This document shows, in pieces, positions 9,235 through 18,714 of a DNA stretch of 64,000 bases. Within the stretch, counting starts at the first letter, position 1. The number at the start of each line of letters is the position of its first letter. The translations under genes and the position numbers were made by a program. Below the pieces are notes generated by a model that saw only the letters and a list, made by a program, of their open reading frames with translations, made no database searches and was not told the origin of the DNA. This DNA comes from Bacillus sp. S/N-304-OC-R1 (lineage in GTDB: Bacteria; Bacillota; Bacilli; Bacillales; Cytobacillaceae): NCBI RefSeq assembly GCF_019749375.1, contig NZ_JACWFE010000003.1, positions 62,001 through 126,000 on the forward strand. The letters are read 5' to 3'.

Positions 9235-10908
9235 TTACTCATTCCCTTTTGAAAGCATTGGGATATTTACCCCTTTTTCACGTGCCGTTTTCTCTGCTAA
9301 TTCATATCCTGCATCCACATGGCGTACAACACCCATGCCCGGGTCAGTCGTTAATACACGTTCAAGCCGCGCTTCAGCTTCCTTAGTTCCATCTGCAACG
9401 ATAACCATACCTGCATGTAAGGAATAGCCCATACCAACACCACCGCCATGATGAACAGAAACCCATGTTGCGCCTCCAACAGCATTGATCATAGCATTTA
9501 GAATTGGCCAGTCAGCTACAACATCTGATCCATCCTTCATTCCTTCTGTTTCTCGGTTAGGGGATGCAACTGAACCTGAATCAAGGTGGTCACGTCCAAT
9601 AACAATCGGAGCCTTTAACTCGCCTTTTGCCACCATGTCATTAATGATTTTTCCAAATCGAGCACGTTCACCATAGCCTAGCCAGCAAATGCGTGAAGGA
9701 AGTCCTTGGAATTGGATTTTTTCGCGTGCCATTTTGATCCAGTTGCAAAGATGTGTGTTATAGCTAAATTCGCGTAAAATCACTTCATCTGTTTTATAAA
9801 TATCTTCAGGATCACCTGAAAGAGCTGCCCAGCGGAAAGGTCCTTTTCCTTCACAGAACTGCGGACGAATATAAGCCGGGACAAAGCCTGGGAAAGCAAA
9901 GGCGTTTTCTACTCCTTCATCCTTCGCAACTTGACGGATGTTGTTGCCATAATCAAAAGTAATCGCGCCTTTTTCCATCATTTCTAGCATCGCCTTTACG
10001 TGCTTAGCCATGGATGCTTTGGACAGCTTAACATATTCTGCTGGATCAGCTTGACGTAATTCAGCAGCTGCTTCTAACGACATCCCTGAAGGAATATATC
10101 CATTCAGCGGGTCATGAGCAGAAGTTTGGTCTGTTAACACATCTGGGATAAACCCTTTAGAAATCATTTCTGGTAGAATATCACATGCATTTCCTAATAG
10201 ACCGATAGACAGAGCTTTACCTGATAGTTTCGCTTCTTGTGCCCATTGAATAGCTTCATCAAGTGAGCTTGTTTTCACGTCTGTATATCGAGTTTCAATT
10301 CGGCGGTCAATTCGTGTTTCATCAACTTCAATACCAATACAAACCCCGCCGTTCATCGTAACAGCTAGCGGCTGAGCTCCACCCATTCCGCCAAGGCCAG
10401 CAGTTACTGTAATCGTATTTTTTAACGAATTGTTAAAATGCTGTTTAGCTAGCTCTGCAAATGTTTCATAAGTTCCTTGAACAATCCCTTGAGATCCGAT
10501 ATAAATCCAGCTTCCAGCCGTCATTTGCCCATACATCATAAGACCTTTTTTATCAAGTTCATGGAATGTATCCCAATTTGCATACGCCGGGACAATATTA
10601 GAGTTTGCTAGAAGCACACGAGGTGCATCAGTATGTGATTTAAAAATGGCTACCGGTTTACCAGATTGAATAAGCAAAGTTTCATCGTTTTCCAGTTCTT
10701 TTAATGATTTTACAATGGCATCAAAGCACTCCCAATTTCGTGCAGCTTTCCCGATTCCCCCATAAACAACTAGATCCTCTGGACGCTCAGCAACATCTTG
10801 ATCTAAGTTATTCATCAGCATTCGCAGTGCTGCTTCTTGCTGCCAGCCCTTTGTATTTAATTCTGTTCCCCGATAACGGACAACCTTTTCATTTGCAATT
10901 GTTTTCAT
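9235..10908 (-). CDS. hutU: Urocanate hydratase (urocanase)
   Basis: 557-residue NAD-dependent enzyme converting urocanate to imidazolonepropionate, second step of histidine catabolism. The N-terminal [20 protein letters not shown], the NAD-binding [14 protein letters not shown] and the C-terminal [18 protein letters not shown] are typical of HutU, and length is normal (550-560). The ATG at 10908 has AAAGGAGG 9 bases upstream. Upstream lies an AT-rich region with a duplicated 19-mer and an 18-bp palindrome, a likely control site. There is no hutP nearby. Confidence 0.97.
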   Translation of the reverse strand: MKTIANEKVVRYRGTELNTKGWQQEAALRMLMNNLDQDVAERPEDLVVYGGIGKAARNWECFDAIVKSLKELENDETLLIQSGKPVAIFKSHTDAPRVLLANSNIVPAYANWDTFHELDKKGLMMYGQMTAGSWIYIGSQGIVQGTYETFAELAKQHFNNSLKNTITVTAGLGGMGGAQPLAVTMNGGVCIGIEVDETRIDRRIETRYTDVKTSSLDEAIQWAQEAKLSGKALSIGLLGNACDILPEMISKGFIPDVLTDQTSAHDPLNGYIPSGMSLEAAAELRQADPAEYVKLSKASMAKHVKAMLEMMEKGAITFDYGNNIRQVAKDEGVENAFAFPGFVPAYIRPQFCEGKGPFRWAALSGDPEDIYKTDEVILREFSYNTHLCNWIKMAREKIQFQGLPSRICWLGYGERARFGKIINDMVAKGELKAPIVIGRDHLDSGSVASPNRETEGMKDGSDVVADWPILNAMINAVGGATWVSVHHGGGVGMGYSLHAGMVIVADGTKEAEARLERVLTTDPGMGVVRHVDAGYELAEKTAREKGVNIPMLSKGNE

Positions 10909-10982
10909 AAATACAGCCTCCTTTTATCTATATATTTATTTTATAGGGAAATTTCAGATAATTATTTATAAAATGATGCTAA

Positions 10983-11041
10983 TTTTATAATTTATATCAC
11001 AAATTTTAATTAAAATTTAAATTTTTATAATTTATTTCACA
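10983..11041 (-). promoter_or_regulatory. Repeat-palindrome-repeat array upstream of hutU
   Basis: Two near-identical 19-mers (minus strand TGTGAwATAAATTATAAAA) occupy 10983-11001 and 11023-11041, 40 bases apart start to start, and flank an 18-bp perfect palindrome at 11001-11018 (AAATTTTAATTAAAATTT). They lie 75-135 bases before hutU. The arrangement suggests a transcription-factor site; candidates are the adjacent AraC-type regulator or a nitrogen regulator. Binding is inferred, the repeats are seen. Confidence 0.6.
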
Positions 11042-11050
11042 CTTAATCGC

Positions 11051-11083
11051 AAAAAAATAAGAGCTCAGATTTAAAATCTAAGC
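11051..11083 (-). terminator. Terminator between the 51-residue ORF and hutU
   Basis: A 10-bp stem with one G-U pair (11063-11072 with 11074-11083), then TTATTTTTTT on the minus strand. It separates the small ORF (and the regulator upstream) from the hut promoter region. Confidence 0.75.
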
Positions 11084-11092
11084 CCCTGCTAC

Positions 11093-11248
11093 TTACATAT
11101 CATTTTGTGATTTCTCATTGTTCCTATCAGAATCTGTTTTCGTTCTTTTGACTATTTCATTTATTTCTCCTGTATCACCTTTTGCATTAATCACTTCAAA
11201 TAGTTGATTTAGACCCTCACTCGTCTGGTCGATATTCTCTTTCATCAT
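11093..11248 (-). CDS. Small hypothetical protein, 51 residues
   Basis: Short open frame starting at ATG 11248 with GAGGAGG 5 bases upstream and ending in TAA at 11093, directly followed by a terminator. The product is hydrophilic and charged (begins MMKENIDQTSEGLNQLFEVI, ends NNEKSQNDM) with no membrane segment. I do not recognise it. The good ribosome site and the terminator support real expression; it lies 79 bases after the regulator gene. Confidence 0.6.
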   Translation of the reverse strand: MMKENIDQTSEGLNQLFEVINAKGDTGEINEIVKRTKTDSDRNNEKSQNDM

Positions 11249-11327
11249 TCAGCCTCCTCATCATCATATTAATATCATTTTCCGTTTTCCCATTATTATG
11301 TTTATGATATTGATAAGAGGCAAAACT

Positions 11328-12806
11328 TTATGAACTTCTATAGCCAGTACGATAAGCAAACGGTGTACAACCCTCGATCTGCTTAAATTTCGCATTAAAA
11401 TAGGTTTGGTGAGAGTAGCCCGTTAACCTAGCCACCTCTTCTAAAGATAAATCAGTTTCTTGAAGAAGTTGTTTCGCTTCTCTAATTCTCACTTGATGAA
11501 GCAGATTACCAAACGGTGTGCCGGATTCCTTTGAAAAACGGCGGCTCAGGGTACTTTTATTAATTCGTAGAGCCTCTGCACATGCAGCTAGATTCCATCC
11601 TGCCTCCCAATAATTAGATTCAATTAATTCCCTTGCTTTTTCAACTAAAGAATGTGGACCTTTTTGCAAAAGCTGAGCTTTCACCTGGTTAAGCAAGAGT
11701 GCCGTAAAAGCAAGAAACTCTTGCACAATTTGATAAATAACCGGAGTGTGAATAATATGTTGAAAAACATTATGATAAGCTGATTCTAACTGTGCACTTT
11801 GAAGATTATAAGACTTCATATGTCTGCGAATCTGGGCAAGCACACTTGTAAGGCGTATGCGTACCATTTCAGGGTCAGGGTATGGCTGCTCATATGTTAA
11901 AAATTCATGCTCTACCCATTCTCTAATAGCCGTTATATTTTGTTTTTCAAGCATTTCTATCCATTGCCTCTGTTCAAGCGGGGTAAGGAATGGATCCAAT
12001 TCTCTTGATTGCATTTGGTTATTTTCTGCTAAAATAATATCGTACCCCTCAAAAAAGATTCTTTTCGTTAACTGTCTTGTTTCCAGATATCTATTCTTAA
12101 GAGATTTTTGGGTTGAGTCAAAATTAATAAATATAGCCAGCGGCTCGTCTATGCGCTCCTTCCACCTTGTTAAAAAGGAATGATAAACCTCCTGTAAAGC
12201 TTCAGCCTTTTCTGTTTCCTGAATACAAAGGATGAAGTCAGATAAAGCAAAAAGTTTATATTTTCCCGGTAACGGATATCGCTGTAATGCTTCATATACG
12301 AGCTGGAGGGAATCGGTATTAGGTGTTAAAAAAGCTACCATTATCATTCGTTCATCATAATGATGATCAGACAAAAAAAGATCTGGATAATCGATGCTAT
12401 TTGCGTTTGTAATAACACTTGCATTTAATGAGAAGGGCTGTTCATTGCGCATTTGATAGCGGAGCTGCTGAATACGTTTTACCAAGTCGTCTGCAGAAAA
12501 TGGACGGAACAATACGTCCTCCGCCCGGAACTGTAGGGCACGATAAGCTGTTTGAAAAATCCGTTCTGAAGAGATTCCCAGCCATCGAGTTTTTTGCTGT
12601 TGCATTTGATGACAAAGCCGTTCACTTTCCTTTCCCCACCTGTCCATATCCAAGATAACCAGATTGGGACGGTTCTTCTGTACAGACTGAAAAAGCTCTT
12701 CCATTGAATGAAACTGAGTCAGCTTCACCCCAGCCAAATGTGACTCAATGGTCCAACGTATTCCCTGTGCCTCTAATGAATCCTTTGCCAAAAAATAAAT
12801 ATCCAC
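11328..12806 (-). CDS. Receiver-like/AraC-family transcriptional regulator
   Basis: 492 residues from GTG 12806, which has AGGAGG 8 bases upstream; the GTG three codons earlier overlaps that ribosome site. Residues 1-115 look like a response-regulator receiver (LVILDMDRWG around the phospho-Asp, then RAEDVLFRPFSADDLVKRI), a middle region of about 260 residues has no family I can name, and the last 100 are an AraC/XylS double helix-turn-helix (LAACAEALRINKSTLSRRFS; LEEVARLTGYSHQTYFNAKF). The layout is that of YesN-type regulators, but no sensor kinase is adjacent. It precedes hutU on the same strand, so it may control hutUI. Confidence 0.85.
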   Translation of the reverse strand: MDIYFLAKDSLEAQGIRWTIESHLAGVKLTQFHSMEELFQSVQKNRPNLVILDMDRWGKESERLCHQMQQQKTRWLGISSERIFQTAYRALQFRAEDVLFRPFSADDLVKRIQQLRYQMRNEQPFSLNASVITNANSIDYPDLFLSDHHYDERMIMVAFLTPNTDSLQLVYEALQRYPLPGKYKLFALSDFILCIQETEKAEALQEVYHSFLTRWKERIDEPLAIFINFDSTQKSLKNRYLETRQLTKRIFFEGYDIILAENNQMQSRELDPFLTPLEQRQWIEMLEKQNITAIREWVEHEFLTYEQPYPDPEMVRIRLTSVLAQIRRHMKSYNLQSAQLESAYHNVFQHIIHTPVIYQIVQEFLAFTALLLNQVKAQLLQKGPHSLVEKARELIESNYWEAGWNLAACAEALRINKSTLSRRFSKESGTPFGNLLHQVRIREAKQLLQETDLSLEEVARLTGYSHQTYFNAKFKQIEGCTPFAYRTGYRSS

Positions 12807-12918
12807 AGCTCTCACCTCCTGCTTTACGTCGTTCTAATCTAAGTAATAGTTATTATATCATTCTCAGTTCACGCATTTGCATTACAAAGAGAAAAAACCT
12901 GAGAAGCTAATCCCAAGC

Positions 12919-13278
12919 TTAATTATCGCTAATCTCGCTCCAAATAATGGAGTTATATTCGATCCATTTATTCAATTGATCCTTATTAAAATACCTTTTA
13001 TTATTCATAGTAATAAACGGAATAAACCTGTAAGTTTCAAAACTCGATAATTTCTTTCTTTCAAATTCCTGTCTATTAATTACTATATTTAGCTCATCTG
13101 TCGACATGCTCAAAAATAATGCCGCCTCTTCTAATGTAAGCAAGCCTTTATCCATCATGCTATCACCAGATGATTTATCACTTTCCTGACTTTTCATGAC
13201 AGAACTTAACTGAAATCCGCCATAAAAAATTGAAATGCTTAATATCAAAATGGATATTGGTAAAAAATATTTTCTCAT
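12919..13278 (-). CDS. Membrane-anchored excisionase-like helix-turn-helix protein
   Basis: 119 residues from ATG 13278, chosen because GGAGG lies 8 bases upstream. Residues 5-24 form one hydrophobic helix (FLPISILILSISIFYGGF). After a Ser/Asp/Lys-rich linker, residues 47-110 match the Xis/MerR-like winged-helix pattern: LTLEEAALFLSMSTDEL, a wing with RFIPFITMNNKRYFNK and DQLNKWIEY. A DNA-binding-type fold tethered to the membrane is unusual; it may instead bind protein. It follows the phosphatase gene by 25 bases, so peptidase E, phosphatase and this gene look like one operon. Confidence 0.6.
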   Translation of the reverse strand: MRKYFLPISILILSISIFYGGFQLSSVMKSQESDKSSGDSMMDKGLLTLEEAALFLSMSTDELNIVINRQEFERKKLSSFETYRFIPFITMNNKRYFNKDQLNKWIEYNSIIWSEISDN

Positions 13279-13303
13279 ATTCATATCCTCCGCAAAGTAA
13301 TTC

Positions 13304-13864
13304 CTATTCTCTTTTCCAAATCCTCTCAACACCTTTTAACACTAAACGATCAAATGACAATTTATAAATATCAGGCATATCGAGCTCCTTCCAGAACTTA
13401 AAATTAAATCTGGAATCAAAGTAATTCATGATCAAAACCATTATATTTCCATGTGTGCCAATGACTATATTTTTTTCATTATATTTTTCTAGCACATGAA
13501 AAGCGGCCTTTACTCCTCTTTCTTGGCTATATAAATTAGACTCTCCTCCCTGCCAGGAAAAAGAATTGTCCTCCCATACTTTCGTAATAGCCCGCTGAAA
13601 ATCCTCAACAGGTTTTTCTGATAGCATCCGTTCCTTAAAGCCTTCAACAATTTGAATCTCTTGATCTATTAAATTGGCTATCCCTTCAACGGTTTCAATT
13701 GCCCTTTTATAAGGACTTGAAATGACAAGGTCAATATTTTCCTTTTTCAGCACTTCCGTCACCTTTTGCGCATCTGCAAATCCACGTTCAGATAGCGGTC
13801 TTTGTAATTCGTCTGGGGTATAGACAGAGTGTGCGTGTCTGACAAAATAAAGATTAGTAGACAG
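13304..13864 (-). CDS. Histidine phosphatase family protein (apparent CTG start)
   Basis: 186 residues if translation starts at CTG 13864. The catalytic RHG-type motif VRHAHSV (His10) and the pattern ELQRPLSERG lie upstream of the first in-frame ATG/GTG/TTG (GTG 13762), so a start there would remove the active site. CTG 13864 has AAGGAGAGG 7-9 bases upstream, just after the peptidase E stop. The second catalytic region IGTHGN places His138. The family includes phosphoglycerate mutase-like and alpha-ribazole phosphatases; the substrate cannot be told. Confidence 0.8.
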   Translation of the reverse strand: MSTNLYFVRHAHSVYTPDELQRPLSERGFADAQKVTEVLKKENIDLVISSPYKRAIETVEGIANLIDQEIQIVEGFKERMLSEKPVEDFQRAITKVWEDNSFSWQGGESNLYSQERGVKAAFHVLEKYNEKNIVIGTHGNIMVLIMNYFDSRFNFKFWKELDMPDIYKLSFDRLVLKGVERIWKRE

Positions 13865-13877
13865 TCTGATCCTCTCC

Positions 13878-14579
13878 TTATTTTAAAAAGGTCGTTTCAA
13901 GTACTTCTTCTATTATTTGGTCCTGAAAAGAGACCTTATAAGCTTTAGCATTTTGCCTAGAACTAACAATTTTACTAATGCTTTGATCTATATAATGTAT
14001 AGCCGCTCCGTCATCTGCAGCTATACCTGCCTGTAACGTACCTGAGCTAATGAGCTTGTGATACGCCGGTCTTCTATCTGATTCTCCATCATAATGCGGA
14101 CAATTGCTTCCCTTTAGAAAACCTAAACATGAAAGAGGTTCTAATCCATCTCCAAAAGAATCAGTCACACCTTCTTCAAACCAGCATAAAGAGCCAGCAC
14201 TAATGCCCGCTAGTATTATCCCTTTATTCCAAGCCTTTCTTAAAATAGAATCGATTCCCCATTCCTTCCACAACACAAGTAAATTTCGTGTATTGCCTCC
14301 ACCCACATAAATAATTTCTTTTTCCAGGAGAAAGGCCTCTAAATCCCTAGTTGGAGGCTTAAATAAAGATAAGTGAGAAGGCGTACAATTTTGTTTTTCA
14401 AAAAAAGCATAAAATCTTGATATATAATCAACTGAATCTCCACTCGCTGTAGGAAGAAAACAGACTTTTGGATGACTTGTTTCTGCCTGCTCTAATATAT
14501 ATAAATCTAGCAATGGATTATCTGGCTCCATAGAGAATCCACCACCGCCTACCGCAATGATTTGCCTCATCTTTTTCAC
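13878..14579 (-). CDS. Peptidase E-like serine peptidase (family S51)
   Basis: 233-residue cytoplasmic protein of the class I glutamine amidotransferase-like fold. The nucleophile elbow AGISAGS gives Ser127 and the histidine region NCPHYDGE gives His162. YVGGGNT is the family's glycine-rich loop. Peptidase E cleaves Asp-X dipeptides; bacillar homologues are uncharacterised to my knowledge. Its stop is 13 bases before the CTG start of the phosphatase, whose ribosome site overlaps its end. Confidence 0.85.
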   Translation of the reverse strand: MKKMRQIIAVGGGGFSMEPDNPLLDLYILEQAETSHPKVCFLPTASGDSVDYISRFYAFFEKQNCTPSHLSLFKPPTRDLEAFLLEKEIIYVGGGNTRNLLVLWKEWGIDSILRKAWNKGIILAGISAGSLCWFEEGVTDSFGDGLEPLSCLGFLKGSNCPHYDGESDRRPAYHKLISSGTLQAGIAADDGAAIHYIDQSISKIVSSRQNAKAYKVSFQDQIIEEVLETTFLK

Positions 14580-14745
14580 CCTTAATTATATTTTTCACTT
14601 TTTTAATCGTTATAGGATAGCGAGATTACTAATATCTAATAAATATATTAGAATTATATTATATTTTTTCCAAACAATGTATGATGACTCTTTTCCTTAG
14701 CATATACATTTTAAAGATGAATATATCATTGTAGAGGTGATTGGC

Positions 14746-15084
14746 TTGAAAAGAGTTGGAAAAGATGAATTTATTCAAGGTTTTGTCCCTAATCACAATC
14801 ATGGTTCAGTTGATTATACTTCTGTTAGTGACGGGCATGTTCATCAATGTTTAGACATTACCTCCCCTCCTATTCAGACACCTGACGGCAGTCATGTTCA
14901 TTATACTGAAGGCTATGTCCTCTTTGAGGATGGGCATAACCATCATTATCAGGCATATTCCGGACCTGCCATTCCTATCGGAAACGGCATGCATGTACAT
15001 TATTATGACTTTTATACAACTGAAAATGATGGACATCGGCATCGGGTACAGGGAGTAGACCAGCCGGCTCCCGGTAGTAAATAA
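14746..15084 (+). CDS. YmaF family protein
   Basis: 112 residues from TTG 14746, preceded by GAGGTG with 6 bases spacing; a GTG three codons earlier lies on that site. The protein is built from repeats rich in His and aromatic residues, such as NHNHGSVDYTS, DGHVHQ, GSHVHYTEG, DGHNHHYQA, GMHVHYYDF and DGHRHRVQG, the YmaF pattern. The even spacing of HxH pairs suggests metal binding, which is inference. No membrane segment. It is monocistronic. Confidence 0.8.
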   Translation: MKRVGKDEFIQGFVPNHNHGSVDYTSVSDGHVHQCLDITSPPIQTPDGSHVHYTEGYVLFEDGHNHHYQAYSGPAIPIGNGMHVHYYDFYTTENDGHRHRVQGVDQPAPGSK

Positions 15085-15115
15085 TCTTTTATATTATTTG
15101 TTCATGAAGTTAACA

Positions 15116-15154
15116 AGCCCAAATTTCAGCTATTTTCCAAGCGAAATTTGGGCT
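15116..15154. terminator. Bidirectional terminator between ymaF and the chemoreceptor gene
   Basis: A 12-bp perfect stem, AGCCCAAATTTC at 15116-15127 and complement at 15143-15154, lies between two convergent genes with A/T-rich flanks on both sides. Confidence 0.8.
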
Positions 15155-15170
15155 TTCCATTATTTAAATA

Positions 15171-16883
15171 TTAGACTTTGAATTCACCAATTAACATTTT
15201 TAATTCTTCCGCTACTTTTGATAATGCATGGGATGAAGAAGCGATTTCCTCCATAGATGCCAGCTGCTCTTCAGTTGCAGACGACACTTCTTCTGTTCCG
15301 GTAACAGCAGTGGCAGCTACTTCGTTGACAATATTTATTGCATCGAGGATATGCTCTGAACTTGCGGCCATTTGCTGGACAGCAGATGAAACTTCAAGTA
15401 TATCTCCAGCTACTTCTTTGACAGCATGTTGAATTTGCTGGAATGTATCACCTGCTATGTTCACCATGCCAATTCCTTCATTTACTTCTGTAAAAGCTTG
15501 TTCCATCGAAACAATGGCTGACTTTGTTTCACTTTGAATAGAAGTGATTAAAGCAGCTATCTTCTGTGCAGATCCTGAAGATTGTTCTGCTAGTTTACGT
15601 ACTTCATCTGCCACAACAGCAAACCCTCGACCGCTATCTCCTGCTCGTGCTGCTTCAATCGCTGCATTCAGGGCAAGCAAATTTGTTTGAGCAGAAATAT
15701 CCGTGATAACCTCTATAATAGATCCGATCTCCTTTGAACGCTCTCCCAATCTTCTAACTGTATCTCCTAATAATGATACGGTTTGGTTAATCGAATTCAT
15801 TTGCCCGATTGCATTTGAAATGGTTTCATTTCCTTCATAAGCTTTTTCAGAAGTCATCAGTGCTGAATCTGATACTCGTTGGGCATTGTCGGCAATTTGA
15901 CGTACACCTTCAGACATTTCATTGATGGTTTTCTTCGTTTCTCCGACGCTATGAACCTGCTGTTCCGTTCCAGCTGCTAATTCTTGAATAGTACTTGCAA
16001 TATGTTCTGTAGCTTTATTCGTCATTTCAGTACTTGCTGTTAATTCCTCAGCAGAGGCTGCAACATGTTCGGAAGTTTGGGAAACTTGTTTAATTAATCC
16101 TTGTATCCCATTTATCATACTGTTAAATGATTCGGTTAACAGTCCAATTTCATCTTTAGTCTCCACTTTTCCCTGGACGGTAAAATCACCTTTCTCCGCC
16201 TTTGACATAAGATTCTGAATTTCCTTAACAGGATTAGTTATAATCTTAATTATCACAAATCCTATACCCGTAAAGAGGATGGCTGCGAGTAAGGAAACAA
16301 ACAGCATAATCATCGTTGCCTGGTTTTTCATTTCTACATTTTTTTGATTTAATTGTTCAGAGGCTGTAATATTGCTGTCGCTAATTACATCGGAATATCC
16401 GCTAACCGCTACTCTTACACTATTAAGCTGTGTTGAATAATTGGTATAGGCCTCTTGAGATTTACCGGCTAAAGCTAATTTTGCTATATCATTAAGTTCC
16501 CTTTCGTAGGCTTTAAGATGTTCTTGTAAGTGACTAAAGTTTTGTTTTGCATCACCAACTAGACCAGTATCTTCATATTCTTTCAAAAGCTGATTATTTT
16601 GCTGGAATCTCTCTGTAATTTTTGTTTCTAAATCAACTTGCTTAGCTCGATCATCAGTAATAATCAACTCTAACACAAATGAATCAAGTGCCCGCATATT
16701 ATTTCGGATGAGGTTAATCGTTTTAATTGGAATTAGCCTATCGGTATACATTTCCTTTGTATTTTTAGACATTTGGCTCATATATATATAACCGATAGCA
16801 CTGATACTGATTAAAAAAATAATAGAAGTAATAACTAAAATAAATAACTTATTTTTAATTTTTAAATTTTTAATAAACTTCAT
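15171..16883 (-). CDS. Methyl-accepting chemotaxis protein, four-helix-bundle type
   Basis: 570 residues from ATG 16883, which follows AAGGAGGGGG; the frame runs 10 codons further without a ribosome site. Layout: transmembrane helix about 10-32, an extracellular helical bundle of about 155 residues (4HB_MCP-like, with [20 protein letters not shown]), second helix about 190-213, HAMP ([20 protein letters not shown]), then a long coiled coil with the highly conserved hairpin tip [20 protein letters not shown] and [20 protein letters not shown]. Ligand unknown. It would signal to CheA at the cell pole. Confidence 0.92.
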   Translation of the reverse strand: MKFIKNLKIKNKLFILVITSIIFLISISAIGYIYMSQMSKNTKEMYTDRLIPIKTINLIRNNMRALDSFVLELIITDDRAKQVDLETKITERFQQNNQLLKEYEDTGLVGDAKQNFSHLQEHLKAYERELNDIAKLALAGKSQEAYTNYSTQLNSVRVAVSGYSDVISDSNITASEQLNQKNVEMKNQATMIMLFVSLLAAILFTGIGFVIIKIITNPVKEIQNLMSKAEKGDFTVQGKVETKDEIGLLTESFNSMINGIQGLIKQVSQTSEHVAASAEELTASTEMTNKATEHIASTIQELAAGTEQQVHSVGETKKTINEMSEGVRQIADNAQRVSDSALMTSEKAYEGNETISNAIGQMNSINQTVSLLGDTVRRLGERSKEIGSIIEVITDISAQTNLLALNAAIEAARAGDSGRGFAVVADEVRKLAEQSSGSAQKIAALITSIQSETKSAIVSMEQAFTEVNEGIGMVNIAGDTFQQIQHAVKEVAGDILEVSSAVQQMAASSEHILDAINIVNEVAATAVTGTEEVSSATEEQLASMEEIASSSHALSKVAEELKMLIGEFKV

Positions 16884-17034
16884 ATTCCCCCTCCTTTTCC
16901 ACTTAATTTTCACATAATCTACTTAATTATACGAATAATTCGACAAAGATAGGAGTCTTTCCTGCTTTTTTCTACATATTTTAGGCAGAATGTATTGAGT
17001 CTATGGTATTAATTTTACTTAATTTATTTTTGGC

Positions 17035-17077
17035 ACAAAAAAATTGAGAGTCTGCAAGATTTGCAAACTCTCAATTT
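17035..17077 (-). terminator. Rho-independent terminator after the M23 hydrolase gene
   Basis: 16-bp stem with one mismatch (17041-17056 with 17062-17077) followed on the minus strand by seven T; it starts 13 bases past the stop. Confidence 0.9.
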
Positions 17078-17089
17078 GATGAATATCTA

Positions 17090-18352
17090 TTAATACGAAA
17101 CATATTTAAGAGGATTCACCGCATTTGTACGGCTTCCATTCCAGCCTCCGTGATGAATTTCAAAATGAAGGTGTGGCCCAGTTGAATGACCGGTACTGCC
17201 CATATAGCCAAGCATTTGTCCTTTTTCAACACTCTGGCCGTTTGAAACACTAAGACTTTCCATATGTCCATATACTGTTGTCATAACTTGTCCATCGATA
17301 ACGTGTGTAATCATGACGACATTACCGTAGCTGCGGTCATAATTAGCACGAATAACCGTACCAGAGGCAGCTGCTACAATCGGCACAGATCCAGTTCTTC
17401 CGCCTTTTCCGATATCAATACCTGAATGGAAGGTTCCCCAACGCTGGCCGAAGCCTGAAGTAAGACTGCCTGTTGTCGGGTTCATGAATGTTCCATTCGT
17501 CACTGTCGGCATTTGGCCCACAGTTCCATTCGCCGCTTGTTTTTTCCGTTGTTCCTCTAGCTCACGCTGTCTTTTATTCCAAGCTTCTATCTCACGCTTA
17601 ATTGCTTTTTCTTGAGCAGCAAGGATGGCTTCCTGATCTTCAAGCTCATGGAGCTCCTCATGCATTTTTTCTTCTTGTGCATTTAAATGAGCAAGAAGCT
17701 TATTCTTTTCAGCCACTTGCACTTGTAGCTTTTTCTTCATTTCTTCAAGCTGAGCTTTCTTCTGATTTAAATCATCAAGCTGCTTTTTCATTTCAGCTTC
17801 CTTCTGATCAAGGACAGCTTTATCCTCTTGATGAGTTCTTAACAAGTCTCTATCAGCCTGCATAAACGTTGTTACCGCACTTACTCGAGTGATAAAATCA
17901 CCAAAGTTCTGCGCCCCTAATAATACGTCTAGATAGCTAATGACTCCTCCATTTTCCTGTATGGAGCGAACACGCTCCTTAAGAAGCTCGTCCCGTTTCT
18001 GAATCTGGTCCTTTAGAATAGCTATTTCCTCTTGAAGCTTCTGTATTTCAGTTTTTGCTTCTTCAATTTGGGCTTCCTTTTCTCTAATTTGAGTATTTGT
18101 ATCTGCTACAGCAAAGTCTAGCTTTTTGATTTCAGCTGCCGTTGCAGCCTGTTCTGCATTGATCTGGTCAACTTTGCTTTGGGTATCACTTATCTCTGAT
18201 TGAATAGTTGACCGTTTATTTTGAACATCTTTTTTCTTATTTTCCAGCTGTTTATTTGTCTGAACTGCATAAGCCGTATTAGAAACTGGAGAAAATAAAC
18301 TGCCGTAGCCAACGATGAATCCAATTCCTAGAATGAGAAATTTCCGTTTCAA
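17090..18352 (-). CDS. CwlO/EnvC-like peptidoglycan hydrolase with M23 domain
   Basis: 420 residues from a TTG with AAGGGAG upstream. Residues 1-29 are a secretion signal ending near NTAYA. Residues 30-275 are almost pure coiled coil, with repeated KKQLDDLNQKKAQLEEMKKK-type heptads, as in CwlO and EnvC. The C-terminus is a LytM/M23 zinc endopeptidase: HSGIDIGKG and HLHFEIH give the HxxxD and HxH ligands, with TSGFGQRWGTFH and GYMGSTGHSTGPHLHFE around them. B. subtilis CwlO uses NlpC/P60 instead, so this is the M23 variant. Probably acts at the cell surface in growth or division. Confidence 0.9.
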   Translation of the reverse strand: MKRKFLILGIGFIVGYGSLFSPVSNTAYAVQTNKQLENKKKDVQNKRSTIQSEISDTQSKVDQINAEQAATAAEIKKLDFAVADTNTQIREKEAQIEEAKTEIQKLQEEIAILKDQIQKRDELLKERVRSIQENGGVISYLDVLLGAQNFGDFITRVSAVTTFMQADRDLLRTHQEDKAVLDQKEAEMKKQLDDLNQKKAQLEEMKKKLQVQVAEKNKLLAHLNAQEEKMHEELHELEDQEAILAAQEKAIKREIEAWNKRQRELEEQRKKQAANGTVGQMPTVTNGTFMNPTTGSLTSGFGQRWGTFHSGIDIGKGGRTGSVPIVAAASGTVIRANYDRSYGNVVMITHVIDGQVMTTVYGHMESLSVSNGQSVEKGQMLGYMGSTGHSTGPHLHFEIHHGGWNGSRTNAVNPLKYVSY

Positions 18353-18714
18353 GTGTCCGTTTCTCCCTTCTATTTATCATTTTTGCTTTTATGTAAAAAA
18401 TTTCTGGTAATCAATTATTCTTAAAAGTCATAACTTGTCAGGTTAGATGGTTCATAATGTTATAGATTGTAGAATTATAAGAAAGGATTCTGTGGAAAAT
18501 ATTCGCAATAATGGTCAATTTTTGTCCTATAATTGTACATTTTATATTATAGCATTGTCCCAGTAAAAATTAATCCCGAAAATTATTACAAATACATTTC
18601 AAAAATGAAGGTTCTTGTCGAATAGTGATAAATGAAGCTCTTTCTCTTTTACCGCTGACTATAAGGGTCTAAAAAACAAAAAACCGCCAAGCGTAGCTTG
18701 ACGGAACTTAAATA
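18353..18714. other. Intergenic region upstream of the M23 hydrolase
   Basis: A 362-base AT-rich gap. It contains a sigma-A-like -10 (TATAAT on the minus strand, 18546-18551) about 195 bases before the M23 start, without a good -35, and near 18684 the terminator of the convergently read small gene. The leader would be long. I see no conserved riboswitch fold and no open frame with a ribosome site. Confidence 0.4.
18675..18704 (-). terminator. Rho-independent terminator of the small coiled-coil gene
   Basis: A 9-bp stem (18684-18692 with 18696-18704, one G-U pair), 3-base loop, followed by TTTTTTG on the minus strand. Confidence 0.85.

Noticed and set aside
9206-9427. Plus-strand ORF across hutI/hutU
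   Set aside because: Shadow frame of two well-supported enzymes; no start signal.
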